A stretch of 64,000 nucleotides of DNA from Piscinibacterium candidicorallinum (GTDB lineage Bacteria; Pseudomonadota; Gammaproteobacteria; Burkholderiales; Burkholderiaceae_C), in assembly GCF_047549485.1 (NCBI RefSeq), contig NZ_CP180191.1, forward strand, positions 1,054,001 to 1,118,000, given 5' to 3'. A program made the translations under genes and the position numbers. This document shows positions 35,024 to 44,110 of this stretch, piece after piece. Numbering within the stretch: position 1 is the stretch's first letter; the number at the start of each line of letters is the position of its first letter. A model generated the notes under the pieces. That model made no database searches. It worked only from the letters and a program-made list of their open reading frames with translations, and had not been told where the DNA came from.

Positions 35024-36646
35024 ATGCCCACCTTCGACTGGCGCAACCCCTATCCCACCGAACGCAGCCCGGTCTTTGCCCGCAATGTGGTGGCCACCAG
35101 TCAGCCCCTGGCCGCGCAGGCCGGCCTCAAGCTGCTGGCGCAGGGTGGCAACGCCGTGGACGCGGCTGTGGGCGCCGCGGCGGTGATTGCACTGACCGAG
35201 CCCTGCAGCAACGGCCTGGGTAGCGACAACTTCGCCATCGTCTGGGACGGCACGCAACTGCATGGCCTGAACGCCAGCGGCACGGCACCGGCCGCCTGGT
35301 CGCTCGACTTCTTCAAGAAGAAGTACGGCGACGATCTTCCTGCCAAGCGCCCGGTGCGCGGCTGGGACACCATCACCGTGCCGGGCGCGGTGGCCGGCTG
35401 GGCGGCGCTGCATGGCAAGCTGGGCAAGCTGCCGTTTGCCGATGTCCTTGCGCCGGCCATCGAGTACGCCGAGCGCGGCTTTGCGTTGAGCCGCATCGTC
35501 GCCGAGAAGTGGGGCCTGGGCGCGCCGCTGCTCAAGGACCAGCCGGGCTTTGCCGAGCACTTCATGCCCCACGGCCGCGCGCCGCTGGTGGGTGAGCACT
35601 TCACGCTGCCGGGTGCCGCGCGCGCGCTCAAGCTGATCGCGCAGAGCAAGGGTGAGGCCTTCTACCGCGGCGAGATTGCCGCTGCCATTGCGGCCTATGC
35701 CCGCCAGACCGGCGGTTCACTGACCGAGGCCGATCTCGCCGCCTACAAGCCCGAGTGGGTCACGCCGATCGCGCAGGACTTTGCCGGCCACACCCTGCAC
35801 GAGATTCCGCCCAACGGGCAGGGCATTGCGGCGCTGATCGCCCTGGGCATCCTGAACCATGTGGATCTGAACGGCGTGAAGGTGGATAGCGCAGACTGGC
35901 ACCACCTGATGATCGAGGCGATGAAGCTTGCCTTTGCGGATGTCTATGCCTACGTGGCCGACCCCAAAGGGGGCATGCAGCTCACCCCGGAGCAAATGCT
36001 CGATGCGAAGTATCTAAAGACCCGCGCCGAGCTGATCAACCGCAGCACCGCCCAGGCCTTCATGCCGGGCAAGCCCGCAGGCGGCGGCACCATCTATCTG
36101 ACGGCGGCCGATGAGCGCGGCATGATGGTCAGCTTCATTCAGAGCAACTACATGGGGTTTGGCAGCGGCGTGGTCGTGCCGGGTTGGGGGGTGTCCCTGC
36201 AGAACCGCGGCCACGCCTTTCACCTCGATGCCGCGCACCCCAACTGCGTGGCGCCGGGCAAGCGGCCCTTCCACACCATCATCCCGGCCTTCCTGACCCA
36301 GGGCGGGCAGCCGGTCATGAGCTTTGGCGTGATGGGCGGCAACATGCAGCCCCAGGGCCACATGCAGACACTCACTCGCATGCTGCTGGCCGGGCAGAAC
36401 CCGCAGGCGGCCTGCGATGCACCGCGCTGGAAGTTCATGCAGGGCCTGGACATCGAGGTCGAGCACACCATGCCGGCGGCCGTGGTCAGCGAGCTGGTGG
36501 CGCGCGGCCACAAGATCACCCAGGCCAACGACAGCTACATGGACTTCGGCAGCGGCCAGTTCATCTGGCGCCTGGGCGACCCGGCGCGGGAGGGCTATGT
36601 AGCTGCGAGCGACAGCCGGCGCGACGGGCTCGCGGCAGGATTTTGA
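35024..36646 (+). CDS. Gamma-glutamyltransferase family protein
   Basis: A 540-residue Ntn-hydrolase precursor of the Ggt family, which self-cleaves before the nucleophile Thr; here Thr356 in 'AGGGTIYLTAADERG'. Other family motifs are 'NVVATSQPLAAQAGLKLLAQGGNAVDAAV', 'DNFAIVWDG', 'DTITVPGAVAGW', 'IPPNGQGIAALIALGIL' and 'RPFHTIIPAF'. No signal peptide is visible, so it is probably cytoplasmic, closer to acylase-type members than to periplasmic Ggt. ATG 35024 has GAGG at suitable spacing, while ATG 35015 is too close to it. The substrate is uncertain. Confidence 0.9.
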   Translation: MPTFDWRNPYPTERSPVFARNVVATSQPLAAQAGLKLLAQGGNAVDAAVGAAAVIALTEPCSNGLGSDNFAIVWDGTQLHGLNASGTAPAAWSLDFFKKKYGDDLPAKRPVRGWDTITVPGAVAGWAALHGKLGKLPFADVLAPAIEYAERGFALSRIVAEKWGLGAPLLKDQPGFAEHFMPHGRAPLVGEHFTLPGAARALKLIAQSKGEAFYRGEIAAAIAAYARQTGGSLTEADLAAYKPEWVTPIAQDFAGHTLHEIPPNGQGIAALIALGILNHVDLNGVKVDSADWHHLMIEAMKLAFADVYAYVADPKGGMQLTPEQMLDAKYLKTRAELINRSTAQAFMPGKPAGGGTIYLTAADERGMMVSFIQSNYMGFGSGVVVPGWGVSLQNRGHAFHLDAAHPNCVAPGKRPFHTIIPAFLTQGGQPVMSFGVMGGNMQPQGHMQTLTRMLLAGQNPQAACDAPRWKFMQGLDIEVEHTMPAAVVSELVARGHKITQANDSYMDFGSGQFIWRLGDPAREGYVAASDSRRDGLAAGF

Positions 36647-36700
36647 GCTGGCTGTGCCGCGGCTGGTTTGCGCGGCACGGTCTGGATCGACCTTGGCCGG

Positions 36701-37927
36701 CTACTGCCGCGGGGCATCGGCCGGCGGGAGATTGCCACGCCAGATCAACAGCAGGCAGGTCGTGAGCGCAGCCGCAAGGCCGATCACGACGTGCTCCAGC
36801 ACCGCCGCTTGCGTGAGCGCCATCGCGTACAGCGCCATCACCCCCAGCACGCTCAGGTTTTCGCAGAAGTTCTGCACCGCAATACTCTGCCCGGCGTTGA
36901 GCAGCACGTAGCCGCGGTGCTGCAGAAGGGCGTTCATGGGCACCACGAACAGCCCGGCCGCCAGACCCATGACCGCGATGTGCACGGCGGTACCGATCGC
37001 CGAACCCGACAGCGGCAGGATCATCAGCAGCACAGGGCCGAGCAGCAGGCTCCAGGGCAGCAGGCGCTCGACACGCTCCAATACCAGCATTCGGCCGGCC
37101 AGCACGGCACCAGCGGCCACGCCCAAACCAAATCCGGCCTGTAGCAGTGCAGCGCTGTCCAGGCTCAAACCCAGTGAATGTCTGCCCCAGTCGAGTACGA
37201 GGAACTGCAGCACTGCACCCACGCCCCACAGCAGGGTGGTGCACAGCAGACTGATGCGCGCAAGCCGATCAGCCCAGAGGGCGGCCAGGGCAGCGGCAAA
37301 GACCCGGAGCGCTGGTCGTGTCGGGGCACCGTAGCGACGACCGGAGTCCGGCACGCGCAGGTTGAGCAGGGCCGATGCGCCGTAGAGCATGAGGGCGACG
37401 AACAGGCCCGGCAGCAGGGTGAGTCTGTCCTGCCCAGGCACCCGGTGCAGAGCGCCAAGCAACTCTTGGTTCACCAGAAACCCGCCGAGGACCGTGCCGA
37501 GGATCACGGCACCAATGGTCAGGCCCTCGAGCCAGGCGTTGGCGCGCACCAGCATGCGCGCTGGCATAAGTTCCGTGAGCAGGCCGTACTTGGCCGGCGA
37601 GTAGGCTGCGGCGCCGACGCCCACGACGCCGTAGGCCAGCAGCGGGTGCAGGCCGGCGATCAGCGCCATGCAGCCCGCGGCCTTCAGCAGATTGGCCGCG
37701 AACATCACCTCGCGCTTGGGTCGCCAGTCCGCCCAGCGGCCGACCCAGAAGGCCAGCGCCACATAGGCGAGGATGAAGGTGAACTTCAGCATTGGCGTCA
37801 TCCAGGCGGGCGCCTGGGCCTGCTGTAGCAGGGCGATGGCCAGGATCAGCAGCGCGTGGTCAGCCAGCGCAGAGAGAAACTGGGTCGCCAGCAGCGTGGC
37901 TGCCGGGCGCATGGAGTCCGATTCCAT
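36701..37927 (-). CDS. lplT: Lysophospholipid transporter LplT (major facilitator)
   Basis: A ~408-residue transporter with about 12 helices. LplT features are 'LLATQFLSALADHALLILAIALL', 'LAYVALAFWVGRWADWRPKR', 'YSPAKYGLLTELMPARMLVRANAWLEG', 'GTVLGGFL' and 'VPMNALLQHRGYVLLNAGQSIAVQNFCEN'. LplT flips lysophospholipids inward for reacylation; its usual partner, Aas, is not present here. Start uncertain: ATG 37927, ATG 37912 or GTG 37990. It lies just downstream of a glycosyltransferase in the same direction, in a region rich in lipid-modifying genes. Confidence 0.88.
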   Translation of the reverse strand: MESDSMRPAATLLATQFLSALADHALLILAIALLQQAQAPAWMTPMLKFTFILAYVALAFWVGRWADWRPKREVMFAANLLKAAGCMALIAGLHPLLAYGVVGVGAAAYSPAKYGLLTELMPARMLVRANAWLEGLTIGAVILGTVLGGFLVNQELLGALHRVPGQDRLTLLPGLFVALMLYGASALLNLRVPDSGRRYGAPTRPALRVFAAALAALWADRLARISLLCTTLLWGVGAVLQFLVLDWGRHSLGLSLDSAALLQAGFGLGVAAGAVLAGRMLVLERVERLLPWSLLLGPVLLMILPLSGSAIGTAVHIAVMGLAAGLFVVPMNALLQHRGYVLLNAGQSIAVQNFCENLSVLGVMALYAMALTQAAVLEHVVIGLAAALTTCLLLIWRGNLPPADAPRQ

Positions 37928-38022
37928 GGAAGTGCCGGGTGGGCTGGTGGCTACGGCCTCGTGCTCTCGCTGGGGCTGCTCCGGACGCACGCGCGATCAG
38001 GCCCCGCTTGGCTGCTGCCGCA

Positions 38023-39045
38023 TCAGGCGGCGGAGCGCAGGGCGCTGCGCTTGGGCAGGGTGTGCTGCATCTGTGCGAGCAGATCCCGCGCGACCTGCTG
38101 CCAGCTGGCGTTGCGCGCTAGGGCCGCCACCTCATTGCGGTCCAGCGTAAGCGCGGCGCGGCACGCGGCGGTCAGATCCTCGGACAGCACGCCGCCGCGC
38201 GGTGGCACGACGTCGATCGGGCCAGTGACCGGATAGGCCGCCACCGGCGTGCCGCAGGCCATCGCTTCGAGCAGCACAAGTCCGAAGGTGTCGGTACGGC
38301 TGGGGAAAACGAACACATCCGCAGCGCGGTACAGCGGCGCCAGTTGTGCGTGGTTCACCATGCCTAACCAATGCACCCGCGGGTACTGTCGCTGCAGGCG
38401 CGCGCGGGCCGGGCCGTCGCCCACCACCACCTTGCTGCCGGGCAGATCCAACTCGCAGAAGGCTTCCAGATTCTTTTCCACGGCGACGCGGCCGATGTTC
38501 ATGAAGATCGGCCGCGGCAGATCGAGCGCGTCGCGTGCGCCAGGCTGGAACACGTCCTGATCCACACCACGGCCCCAGACCTGTGCCTGCGCGAAGCCCC
38601 AGCCGCGCAACTCGTCAACCATGGCCTTAGTGGGTGCGAGCACGGCGCGAGAAGGACGATGGAAACGGCGCATCAGCGTGTAGGTCCAAGCCAGCGGGAT
38701 GCGCACCCGGGCGTGCACGTACTCCGGAAACTTGGTGTGGTAGCTGGTGGTGAATTGCCAGCCGCGCGCCAGCGCGTGGCGCCGTGCGGCCAGACCCAGC
38801 GGTCCTTCGGTGGCGATGTGCAGGCGGTCCGGCGCTTCGGCCAGCGCTGCGCGGATGATGCGCCCCGGCTCGGTGGACAGGCGAATCTCCGGATAGCTGG
38901 GCATGCCGATCGTGCGGTGGCCATTGGGGTGCACGATCTGCACCTCATGGCCCAAGCGGCCGAGCTCGCGCTGCATGTAGGTCCAGGTGAAGACCACGCC
39001 GTTGGTCTGCGGATGCCAGGCATCCGTGACGATCACGATCCGCAT
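38023..39045 (-). CDS. GT4-family glycosyltransferase (copy a)
   Basis: A 340-residue GT-B enzyme: N-terminal 'MRIVIVTDAWHPQTNGVVFTWT' and 'LHIATEGPLGLAARR', a C-terminal donor-binding domain with 'FMNIGRVAVEKNLEAF', 'VVVGDGP' and the retaining GT4 EX7E-like segment 'PSRTDTFGLVLLEAMACGTPVAAYP'. It resembles enzymes adding sugars to diacylglycerol or polar lipids, and is a clear paralogue of the enzyme at 45140. GGAGGG precedes the ATG. It is transcribed with lplT and divergent from UDP-glucose dehydrogenase, so UDP-glucose or UDP-glucuronate are plausible donors. Confidence 0.9.
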   Translation of the reverse strand: MRIVIVTDAWHPQTNGVVFTWTYMQRELGRLGHEVQIVHPNGHRTIGMPSYPEIRLSTEPGRIIRAALAEAPDRLHIATEGPLGLAARRHALARGWQFTTSYHTKFPEYVHARVRIPLAWTYTLMRRFHRPSRAVLAPTKAMVDELRGWGFAQAQVWGRGVDQDVFQPGARDALDLPRPIFMNIGRVAVEKNLEAFCELDLPGSKVVVGDGPARARLQRQYPRVHWLGMVNHAQLAPLYRAADVFVFPSRTDTFGLVLLEAMACGTPVAAYPVTGPIDVVPPRGGVLSEDLTAACRAALTLDRNEVAALARNASWQQVARDLLAQMQHTLPKRSALRSAA

Positions 39046-39185
39046 TGACTGCCCTCCGTGCTCAGCCGGCGCGGAGCGCGGGCTAACTCATGAGCAGACC
39101 ACAGCATTGTGACGTCCAATCACGCGCCAGCACGCCCCGAGCATGCTGTGGGCGGTGTGCCACAGCGAGACTGGCGTCATGCCTT

Positions 39186-39219
39186 GTGTATTCGGTCTGT
39201 CATGCAGGCCGCCTAGGGT
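39186..39219 (+). promoter_or_regulatory. Pho-box-like site and -10 upstream of ugd
   Basis: GTGTATT, 4 bases, then a perfect CTGTCAT half-site (39197-39203) form an 18-bp Pho-box-like sequence (11 of 14 heptamer positions match CTGTCAT). Ten bases later comes TAGGGT (39214-39219), a weak -10 at the spacing seen in PhoB-activated promoters. The ATG of ugd is 34 bases further on. Suggestive only. Confidence 0.4.
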
Positions 39220-39253
39220 GCGCGCAGTGCGAGCATCTCCTTGGAGGCCAGCC

Positions 39254-40657
39254 ATGCGAATCGCGGTCATCGGTACGGGCTATGTGGGGCTGGTCACGGC
39301 CGCCTGTCTTGCGCAGGCGGGGCATGAAGTCCTGGCGATTGACCGCGACGCGATGCGGGTGCAGATGCTGCACGACGGCCAGGTGCCGTTCTATGAGCCC
39401 GGGCTGGCCGGCCTCGTGCAACAGGGCGTGGGTCAGGGTCGCCTGCGATTCGAGACAGCGATGGCGGCCGTGAGCATGGCCCAACTCGCATTCATCTGCG
39501 TGGGTACGCCGCCGCGGCCCGATGGTGCGGCCGATATGCACCAGCTCTTCGATGCGGCACGCGAACTGGCGGCCTGGATGGCGCCCGACTGCCTCGTGGT
39601 GCAGAAGTCCACGGCGCCCATCGGGACCGCAGACCGCGTAGCGGCGGCCGTCCAGGATGGATTGGCGCAGCGCGGTCTGGCGCGTGAGCAGCAGCGCGTG
39701 CGCGTAGCCGCCAACCCGGAGTTTCTGCGCGAGGGCACCGCAGTGCGCGACTTCGGCGAACCCGATCGGGTTGTGATCGGCGTCGAGCATGTGGACGATG
39801 CCCGCCTGCTGCGCGAGCTGTACCGGCCCTTTGTGAGCCAGGCGACACAGCTCCTGGTCATGGACCGTCGCAGCGCTGAACTGGCCAAGTACGGTGCCAA
39901 CTCGATGCTTGCTGCACGTGTGGCGCTGATCAACGAGCTGGCGCGCATCGCACAGGCCACCGGCGCCGACATCGAGCAGGTGCGCGCCGTGCTTGGCAGC
40001 GATCCGCGCATCGGGCCGCAGTTTCTGGCTGCGGGCTGCGGCTATGGCGGCTCCTGCTTCCCAAAGGATGTGCAGGCGCTGGGCGTACTGGCCGACTGCC
40101 TTGGTGTGGACGTGCCGATGCTGCACGCCATAAACGGCAGCAACGAGTTGCACAAGCGCCATCTGGTCGAGCGCCTGAGCCAGGCGCTGGGCGGGCTGGC
40201 TGGACGCACCGTGGCCATCTGGGGCCTGTCCTTCAAGCCGGAGACCGATGATCTGCGCGAGGCGCCCTCACGCACGGTGATCGATCTGGTGGTCGAGCGG
40301 GGCGCCTGCGTGCAGGCCTTCGACCCCGCCGCCATGCAGGCTGCTGCGCGGGTGTGGGCCGATGTGCCGCAGGTGCGCCTGTGTGAATCGCCGATGCATG
40401 CCGCGCGCGATGCGGATGCACTGGTCTTGTTGACCGAGTGGGCACACTTTCGGGAGCCAGACTTCGCGGCGCTCGCGCGCAGCCTGCGCGGCCATCTGGT
40501 GCTCGATGGCCGCAACCTCTGGCGCGCTGCCCAGGTGCAGGCCGCCGGGCTGCGCTATCTGGGTGTGGGCCGGCCAGGCAGCGAGGCTCTTGCGCCCGTG
40601 AGTGCGGGCTCAGCCGTCCCGGCTGCAGATGGCCGGCCAGTGCTGCTGGCGCTCTGA
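39254..40657 (+). CDS. ugd: UDP-glucose 6-dehydrogenase
   Basis: Oxidises UDP-glucose to UDP-glucuronate with two NAD+. The 467-residue protein has N-terminal 'MRIAVIGTGYVGLVTAACLAQAGH', 'CVGTPPRPDGAADM', 'NPEFLREGTAV.DF..PDRVVIG', 'ELAKYGANSMLAARVALINELA', catalytic Cys268 in 'GYGGSCFPKDVQAL', and 'WGLSFKPETDDLREAPS'. GGAGG lies 7 bases before the ATG. UDP-glucuronate can feed polysaccharides or glucuronosyl lipids; no capsule genes are nearby, while two lipid-type glycosyltransferases are. Confidence 0.96.
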   Translation: MRIAVIGTGYVGLVTAACLAQAGHEVLAIDRDAMRVQMLHDGQVPFYEPGLAGLVQQGVGQGRLRFETAMAAVSMAQLAFICVGTPPRPDGAADMHQLFDAARELAAWMAPDCLVVQKSTAPIGTADRVAAAVQDGLAQRGLAREQQRVRVAANPEFLREGTAVRDFGEPDRVVIGVEHVDDARLLRELYRPFVSQATQLLVMDRRSAELAKYGANSMLAARVALINELARIAQATGADIEQVRAVLGSDPRIGPQFLAAGCGYGGSCFPKDVQALGVLADCLGVDVPMLHAINGSNELHKRHLVERLSQALGGLAGRTVAIWGLSFKPETDDLREAPSRTVIDLVVERGACVQAFDPAAMQAAARVWADVPQVRLCESPMHAARDADALVLLTEWAHFREPDFAALARSLRGHLVLDGRNLWRAAQVQAAGLRYLGVGRPGSEALAPVSAGSAVPAADGRPVLLAL

Positions 40658-40789
40658 GTGCAGGCGCTGCGGGCAAACCCGCAGAATACGGACGATCAAG
40701 CTGCAACGCCGCGCACCGATAATCGGGACACCACAAAACAGTTGTGAACCCGGGGTTGAAGTCCGGCCGCGCGCAACGACCTCGCCTTC

Positions 40790-41326
40790 ATGTCCCGAAA
40801 GCCGAACTGGTTCGACAAGCACCTGCCCAGCAAGGAAGAGCTGGCCGCCCACAAGTGGCTGCGGCCCTGGGCGGAGCGCATCGTCCACCCCTCGCTGTGG
40901 CACATCAACCGCCGCAGCGTGTCGCGCGGCGCGGCGCTGGGCATGTTCTTCGCGCTGCTCACGCCCATCGGGCAGATCTTCTTTGCAGCCCTCGCTTCGC
41001 TCTACATGCGCGGCAATGTGCCCATTGCGGCGGCCACCACATTCATCACCAATCCGCTCACCCTCGCCCCGGTGCTGTATTGCGAATACGCCATCGGCTC
41101 GCTGCTGCTGGGCCGGCCGGTGAGCCTGCCCAGCCTGCCGGAGAATGAGCACTGGTTCTGGGGTGCGATCCAGACGGTGCAGTACCTGGGTCTGCCACTC
41201 GTGCTGGGCATCGTGGTGCTGTCGGTGATTGCCGGCATCGTCACCTACTTCGGCATCGAGGCGGTCTGGCGCTGGCGCTCCACGCGCAAGTGGCGCAGCC
41301 GCCGGGCGCAACGCGCGCGGGTCTGA
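40790..41326 (+). CDS. DUF2062 inner-membrane protein
   Basis: A 178-residue DUF2062 protein with three hydrophobic segments: 'GAALGMFFALLTPIGQIFFAALASLYM', 'FITNPLTLAPVLYCEYAIGSLLLG' and 'YLGLPLVLGIVVLSVIAGIVTYF'. Basic residues crowd the C terminus (WRWRSTRKWRSRRAQRARV). Function of the family is unknown; members often sit next to glycosyltransferases or ABC lipid-exporter genes. No clear Shine-Dalgarno precedes the ATG. The 228-bp gap after it contains a short palindrome (CGGCC..GGCCG at 41338-41354) and no gene I can support. Confidence 0.85.
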   Translation: MSRKPNWFDKHLPSKEELAAHKWLRPWAERIVHPSLWHINRRSVSRGAALGMFFALLTPIGQIFFAALASLYMRGNVPIAAATTFITNPLTLAPVLYCEYAIGSLLLGRPVSLPSLPENEHWFWGAIQTVQYLGLPLVLGIVVLSVIAGIVTYFGIEAVWRWRSTRKWRSRRAQRARV

Positions 41327-41554
41327 AGAAGTCGCTCCGGCCGAATCTGGCCGAAAGTGGACGGCCGATACGTCCGATCATGACGCATCAGCCCGAAAAT
41401 CCAGCGTCAGACACCCCAAGACCCGCGCCACACAAGCGGCGAGCGGGCCATCCCCGGGCGACGGATTTCATGGCTGAAAACAGCGTATCGACATGGCCGA
41501 AACTGCGAGCCGCGCAGCGGCCCCGACTCTCGCGCGCTGCCGGTCGGTCGCCGC

Positions 41555-42361
41555 TCAGCTGACCTTCAGGCCAATCAGCGCCGGGTTGGCCGGCGGCGCC
41601 TTGAGCTTCATGGCCTTCAGGCGCTCGACCAGCAGCTCGCCGATCATGAGGTTGCGATGCAGCTTGTCGTCGGCCGGGATCACGTACCAGGGCGCGTGCT
41701 TGGTGGAGGTGGCGCGCAGCAGGCGCTCGTAGGCCTTCTGGTAGGCGTCCCACTGCTTGCGGGCGTCCAGGTCGCCCAATGCGAACTTCCAGTTCTTGGC
41801 CGGGTCGTCGATGCGCTGCTGCAGCCGGCGGCGCTGCTCGGCCTTGCTGATGTGCAGCATGCACTTGATCAGCACGGTGTGCGTGTCGGTCAGCAGTTGC
41901 TCGAAGTGGTTGATGTGCGTGTAGCGCCGCTCGGTCTCCTCGCGGTCGATCCAGCCTTCCACGGTCGGCACCAGCACGTCCTCGTAGTGGCTGCGGTTCC
42001 AGACGGCCAGCTCGCCGGCACGCGGCACCACGGCGTGGCACCGCCACAGAAAGTCACGTGCGCGCTCCTCCTCGGTCGGCGCCTTGAAGGCATGCACCCG
42101 CACGCCGAGTGGCGAGGTGCGGCCGAACACCCAGCGGATGGTGCCGTCCTTGCCGCTGGTGTCCATGCCTTGCAGCACGAGCAGCACGCGCCGCCCGCCA
42201 TTGGCGTGCAGGAGGTCCTGCAATTCGTCCAGGCGGGCAGCCAGGGCGTCGAGCCGGCCCTTCTGCTCGGCCTCGCTGCCTTTTGAAAAGGGCGTGGCGG
42301 CCGGGTCGATGCTGTTCAAGCGGAAGCGCTTGCCGGGCACAAAGTCGTCAAAGCGGGGCAT
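41555..42361 (-). CDS. ppk2: Polyphosphate kinase 2 (PPK2) family protein
   Basis: A 268-residue one-domain PPK2, transferring phosphate between polyphosphate and nucleotides. Walker A is 'QGMDTSGKDG' (residues 64-73), followed by 'HAFKAPTEEERARDFLWR', 'NRSHYEDVLVP', the lid segment with 'EQRRRLQQRIDDPAKNWKFALGDLDARKQWD' and 'WYVIPADDKLHRN'. These match the class using AMP/ADP as acceptors; the exact class cannot be decided by eye. It lies in a region with other phosphate-economy genes. Confidence 0.93.
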   Translation of the reverse strand: MPRFDDFVPGKRFRLNSIDPAATPFSKGSEAEQKGRLDALAARLDELQDLLHANGGRRVLLVLQGMDTSGKDGTIRWVFGRTSPLGVRVHAFKAPTEEERARDFLWRCHAVVPRAGELAVWNRSHYEDVLVPTVEGWIDREETERRYTHINHFEQLLTDTHTVLIKCMLHISKAEQRRRLQQRIDDPAKNWKFALGDLDARKQWDAYQKAYERLLRATSTKHAPWYVIPADDKLHRNLMIGELLVERLKAMKLKAPPANPALIGLKVS

Positions 42362-42740
42362 GGATCAGGCCTCGGGGTGGGGCGGCGGGCTTCAAGCCTA
42401 TTGCGGGCTTGCGGCAGCGGCAATGCGTGCTGCGCGATCCGGGGTGCAGACAGCACCAACGACGGGCTGATCCCACCCGCTTCATGTGCCCTCGGCATCG
42501 CCCTATGCAATTGCAGCATTGATGCCGAAAAAACAGGGTATGGAGGGGTCTAAAGCCTTGATTTCCAGGGAAAAATGCCCAGTTATTGCAATGCAACAAA
42601 ACTGCCGTGCTGCTGTCATGTGCAGCCTGCAAACTGCCTGCACACAGTGGATCTGTTGCTGTGCATAAAACGGGGCGACCACGACATCCGTCGCGACCCA
42701 CAAGGTCGGTCAGCCTCCAGACAACAAAAGGACATCCTCC
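42362..42740 (+). other. Intergenic region with AT-rich half
   Basis: 379 bases between ppk2 and a small membrane protein gene. From about 42500 the composition turns AT-rich, unlike its surroundings, with GCATAAAA at 42663-42670 as a possible -10 for the downstream small gene, but no good -35. A small palindrome (TTGCAATGCAA) lies near 42587. No RNA gene was recognised. Confidence 0.4.
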
Positions 42741-42992
42741 ATGTTTCGCTCCAACGCCGCTTCCCAACCTGCCTTCAGTGCAGCCTTCAACCCGCGCTCG
42801 GACCTTGATGGTCTGGCCACCAAGCTGCTCGCCGGTCTGCTGCTCGTCGTGGTGCCGCTGATGGCCGTGTATTCGCTGGCCGATCGCCACGCGCCGGAAT
42901 CCGTCGTGCAGCTGGATCGCGTCGTGATCACGGCCGACCGCATCGACACCGCCCAGGCACCGCTGCCCGCCCCCCGCGGCGACCGCAGCTAA
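42741..42992 (+). CDS. Small predicted membrane protein
   Basis: An 83-residue protein: a ~25-residue N-terminal cytoplasmic part, one membrane helix (about 30-45, 'LLAGLLLVVVPLMAVYSLA'), then a short outer tail 'PESVVQLDRVVITADRI'. A clear AAAGGA ribosome site lies 8 bases before the ATG, and the upstream region is AT-rich like a promoter. I do not recognise a named family. The 'VVQLDRVVI.A.R' tail recalls the start of exported proteins, but that is only an impression. Probably a real gene. Confidence 0.6.
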   Translation: MFRSNAASQPAFSAAFNPRSDLDGLATKLLAGLLLVVVPLMAVYSLADRHAPESVVQLDRVVITADRIDTAQAPLPAPRGDRS

Positions 42993-43116
42993 GGCCGCTG
43001 CGCCGGGCATCGGCGCGAAGTCGTCTTCCGAGGTCGCCGTCCGAAGTCGCTGCCTGCCCCCGGTTTGATCCCCCAGCCGGCCAGCCCGGGGGTGCTGCGT
43101 CGTAGCTGCCCGGTTG

Positions 43117-43992
43117 CTACTGGTTCACGCATCGCGTCGCCACGGCACCCAGCACTTCGCCATTGGCAGCCTCCACCCAGCCCACCATGCGGATCCGGTC
43201 CACGTCGGCGTCCGCCGGGATGGACAGCGCGTGCACATGGGCCATGCGTTCGCGCGTGACCTTCAGCGGGCCGATCACCTCGCGCACCACGTGGTCGTGC
43301 TTCAGCACGGCGCCGCGGTTCTCGCCGGCGTTCGGCTTCGATTCCAGCCCGTCTTCCACCAGTGCCACCCAGGCCTGGGCACCGTTGGTGCCCGCATGTG
43401 CGGCCGCACCGGCCTTGTCCGTGGCCTGCACCACCAGCTCCACGCCCACGTAGCCGTTGATGGCCATGCCGCGGCCAATGGCCATCCACACAGTGCTGGG
43501 CTGTGCGTTCACTTCCTTGATGCGGGCCGCCACCCGGCTGTCGTCTGCCCAGCGCACGGTCTTGCTGCTGGCCAGCAGCTGCGGCGTGTAAACCACACGG
43601 TCGCCCTGCGCCTGCACCTGGGCGCGCTGCCGGGCTGTGGCGTCGGCGCGCGCGAAGCGGTCCTTCCAGCCCAGGCGGTCCCAGTAGTCCACATGCCAGG
43701 CCAGGGGGATGGCGGCGTCCGTGGGTTTGAGCGTGGCCAGCCAGGCGTCCGCCGGCGGGCAGCTGTCGCAGCCTTCGCTGGTGTAGAGCTCCAGCAGGGC
43801 GGTGCGGCGTGCGCCGGTCTCGTTGCGGCAGGCCGCCTGCAGGTTGGGTTTTTCGGCCGGCTTGGCGGCGGGCTTGGGTGCCGTGGCCTGCGCCAAGGGC
43901 ACGGCGGCCGCCCACATCAGCCCAAGCAGAACAAGATGGCGCGCAGGCAGCCTGCTGATCAGGGCAGTACGCGAAGCAATCCGGGAGAACAT
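43117..43992 (-). CDS. DUF1223 secreted thioredoxin-like protein
   Basis: A 291-residue DUF1223 protein with a signal peptide (cleavage near 'PLAQA'), a short Pro/Lys/Ala linker and the family's thioredoxin-like core 'ALLELYTSEGCDSCPPADAWL' with a CxxC pair. It continues with 'PLAWHVDYWDRLGWKDRFA' and 'VYTPQLLASS'. Likely periplasmic; its biochemical role is not established. GAGGGG lies 8 bases before the ATG. It is divergent from the dehydrogenase at 44111. Confidence 0.88.
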   Translation of the reverse strand: MFSRIASRTALISRLPARHLVLLGLMWAAAVPLAQATAPKPAAKPAEKPNLQAACRNETGARRTALLELYTSEGCDSCPPADAWLATLKPTDAAIPLAWHVDYWDRLGWKDRFARADATARQRAQVQAQGDRVVYTPQLLASSKTVRWADDSRVAARIKEVNAQPSTVWMAIGRGMAINGYVGVELVVQATDKAGAAAHAGTNGAQAWVALVEDGLESKPNAGENRGAVLKHDHVVREVIGPLKVTRERMAHVHALSIPADADVDRIRMVGWVEAANGEVLGAVATRCVNQ

Positions 43993-44110
43993 GGGGCGCC
44001 CCTCAACAGGTGTTGGAACACAATAGTCGCCGCCGGGCGGGCTGCCTTACAAGCACGCTGCAGCCGCTTGCGCCCTCCGCAGACCAACAACATCACTCAG
44101 ACACCCGACC

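Noticed and set aside
39090..39180. Further Pho-box heptamers on the minus strand before glycosyltransferase copy a
   Set aside because: CTGTGGT and neighbouring candidates are spaced 10 bases apart and match the consensus poorly.
41338..41354. Palindrome CGGCC..GGCCG after the DUF2062 gene as another copy of the dispersed repeat
   Set aside because: Only the short GGCC core is shared; the flanks do not align with the 67-bp element.
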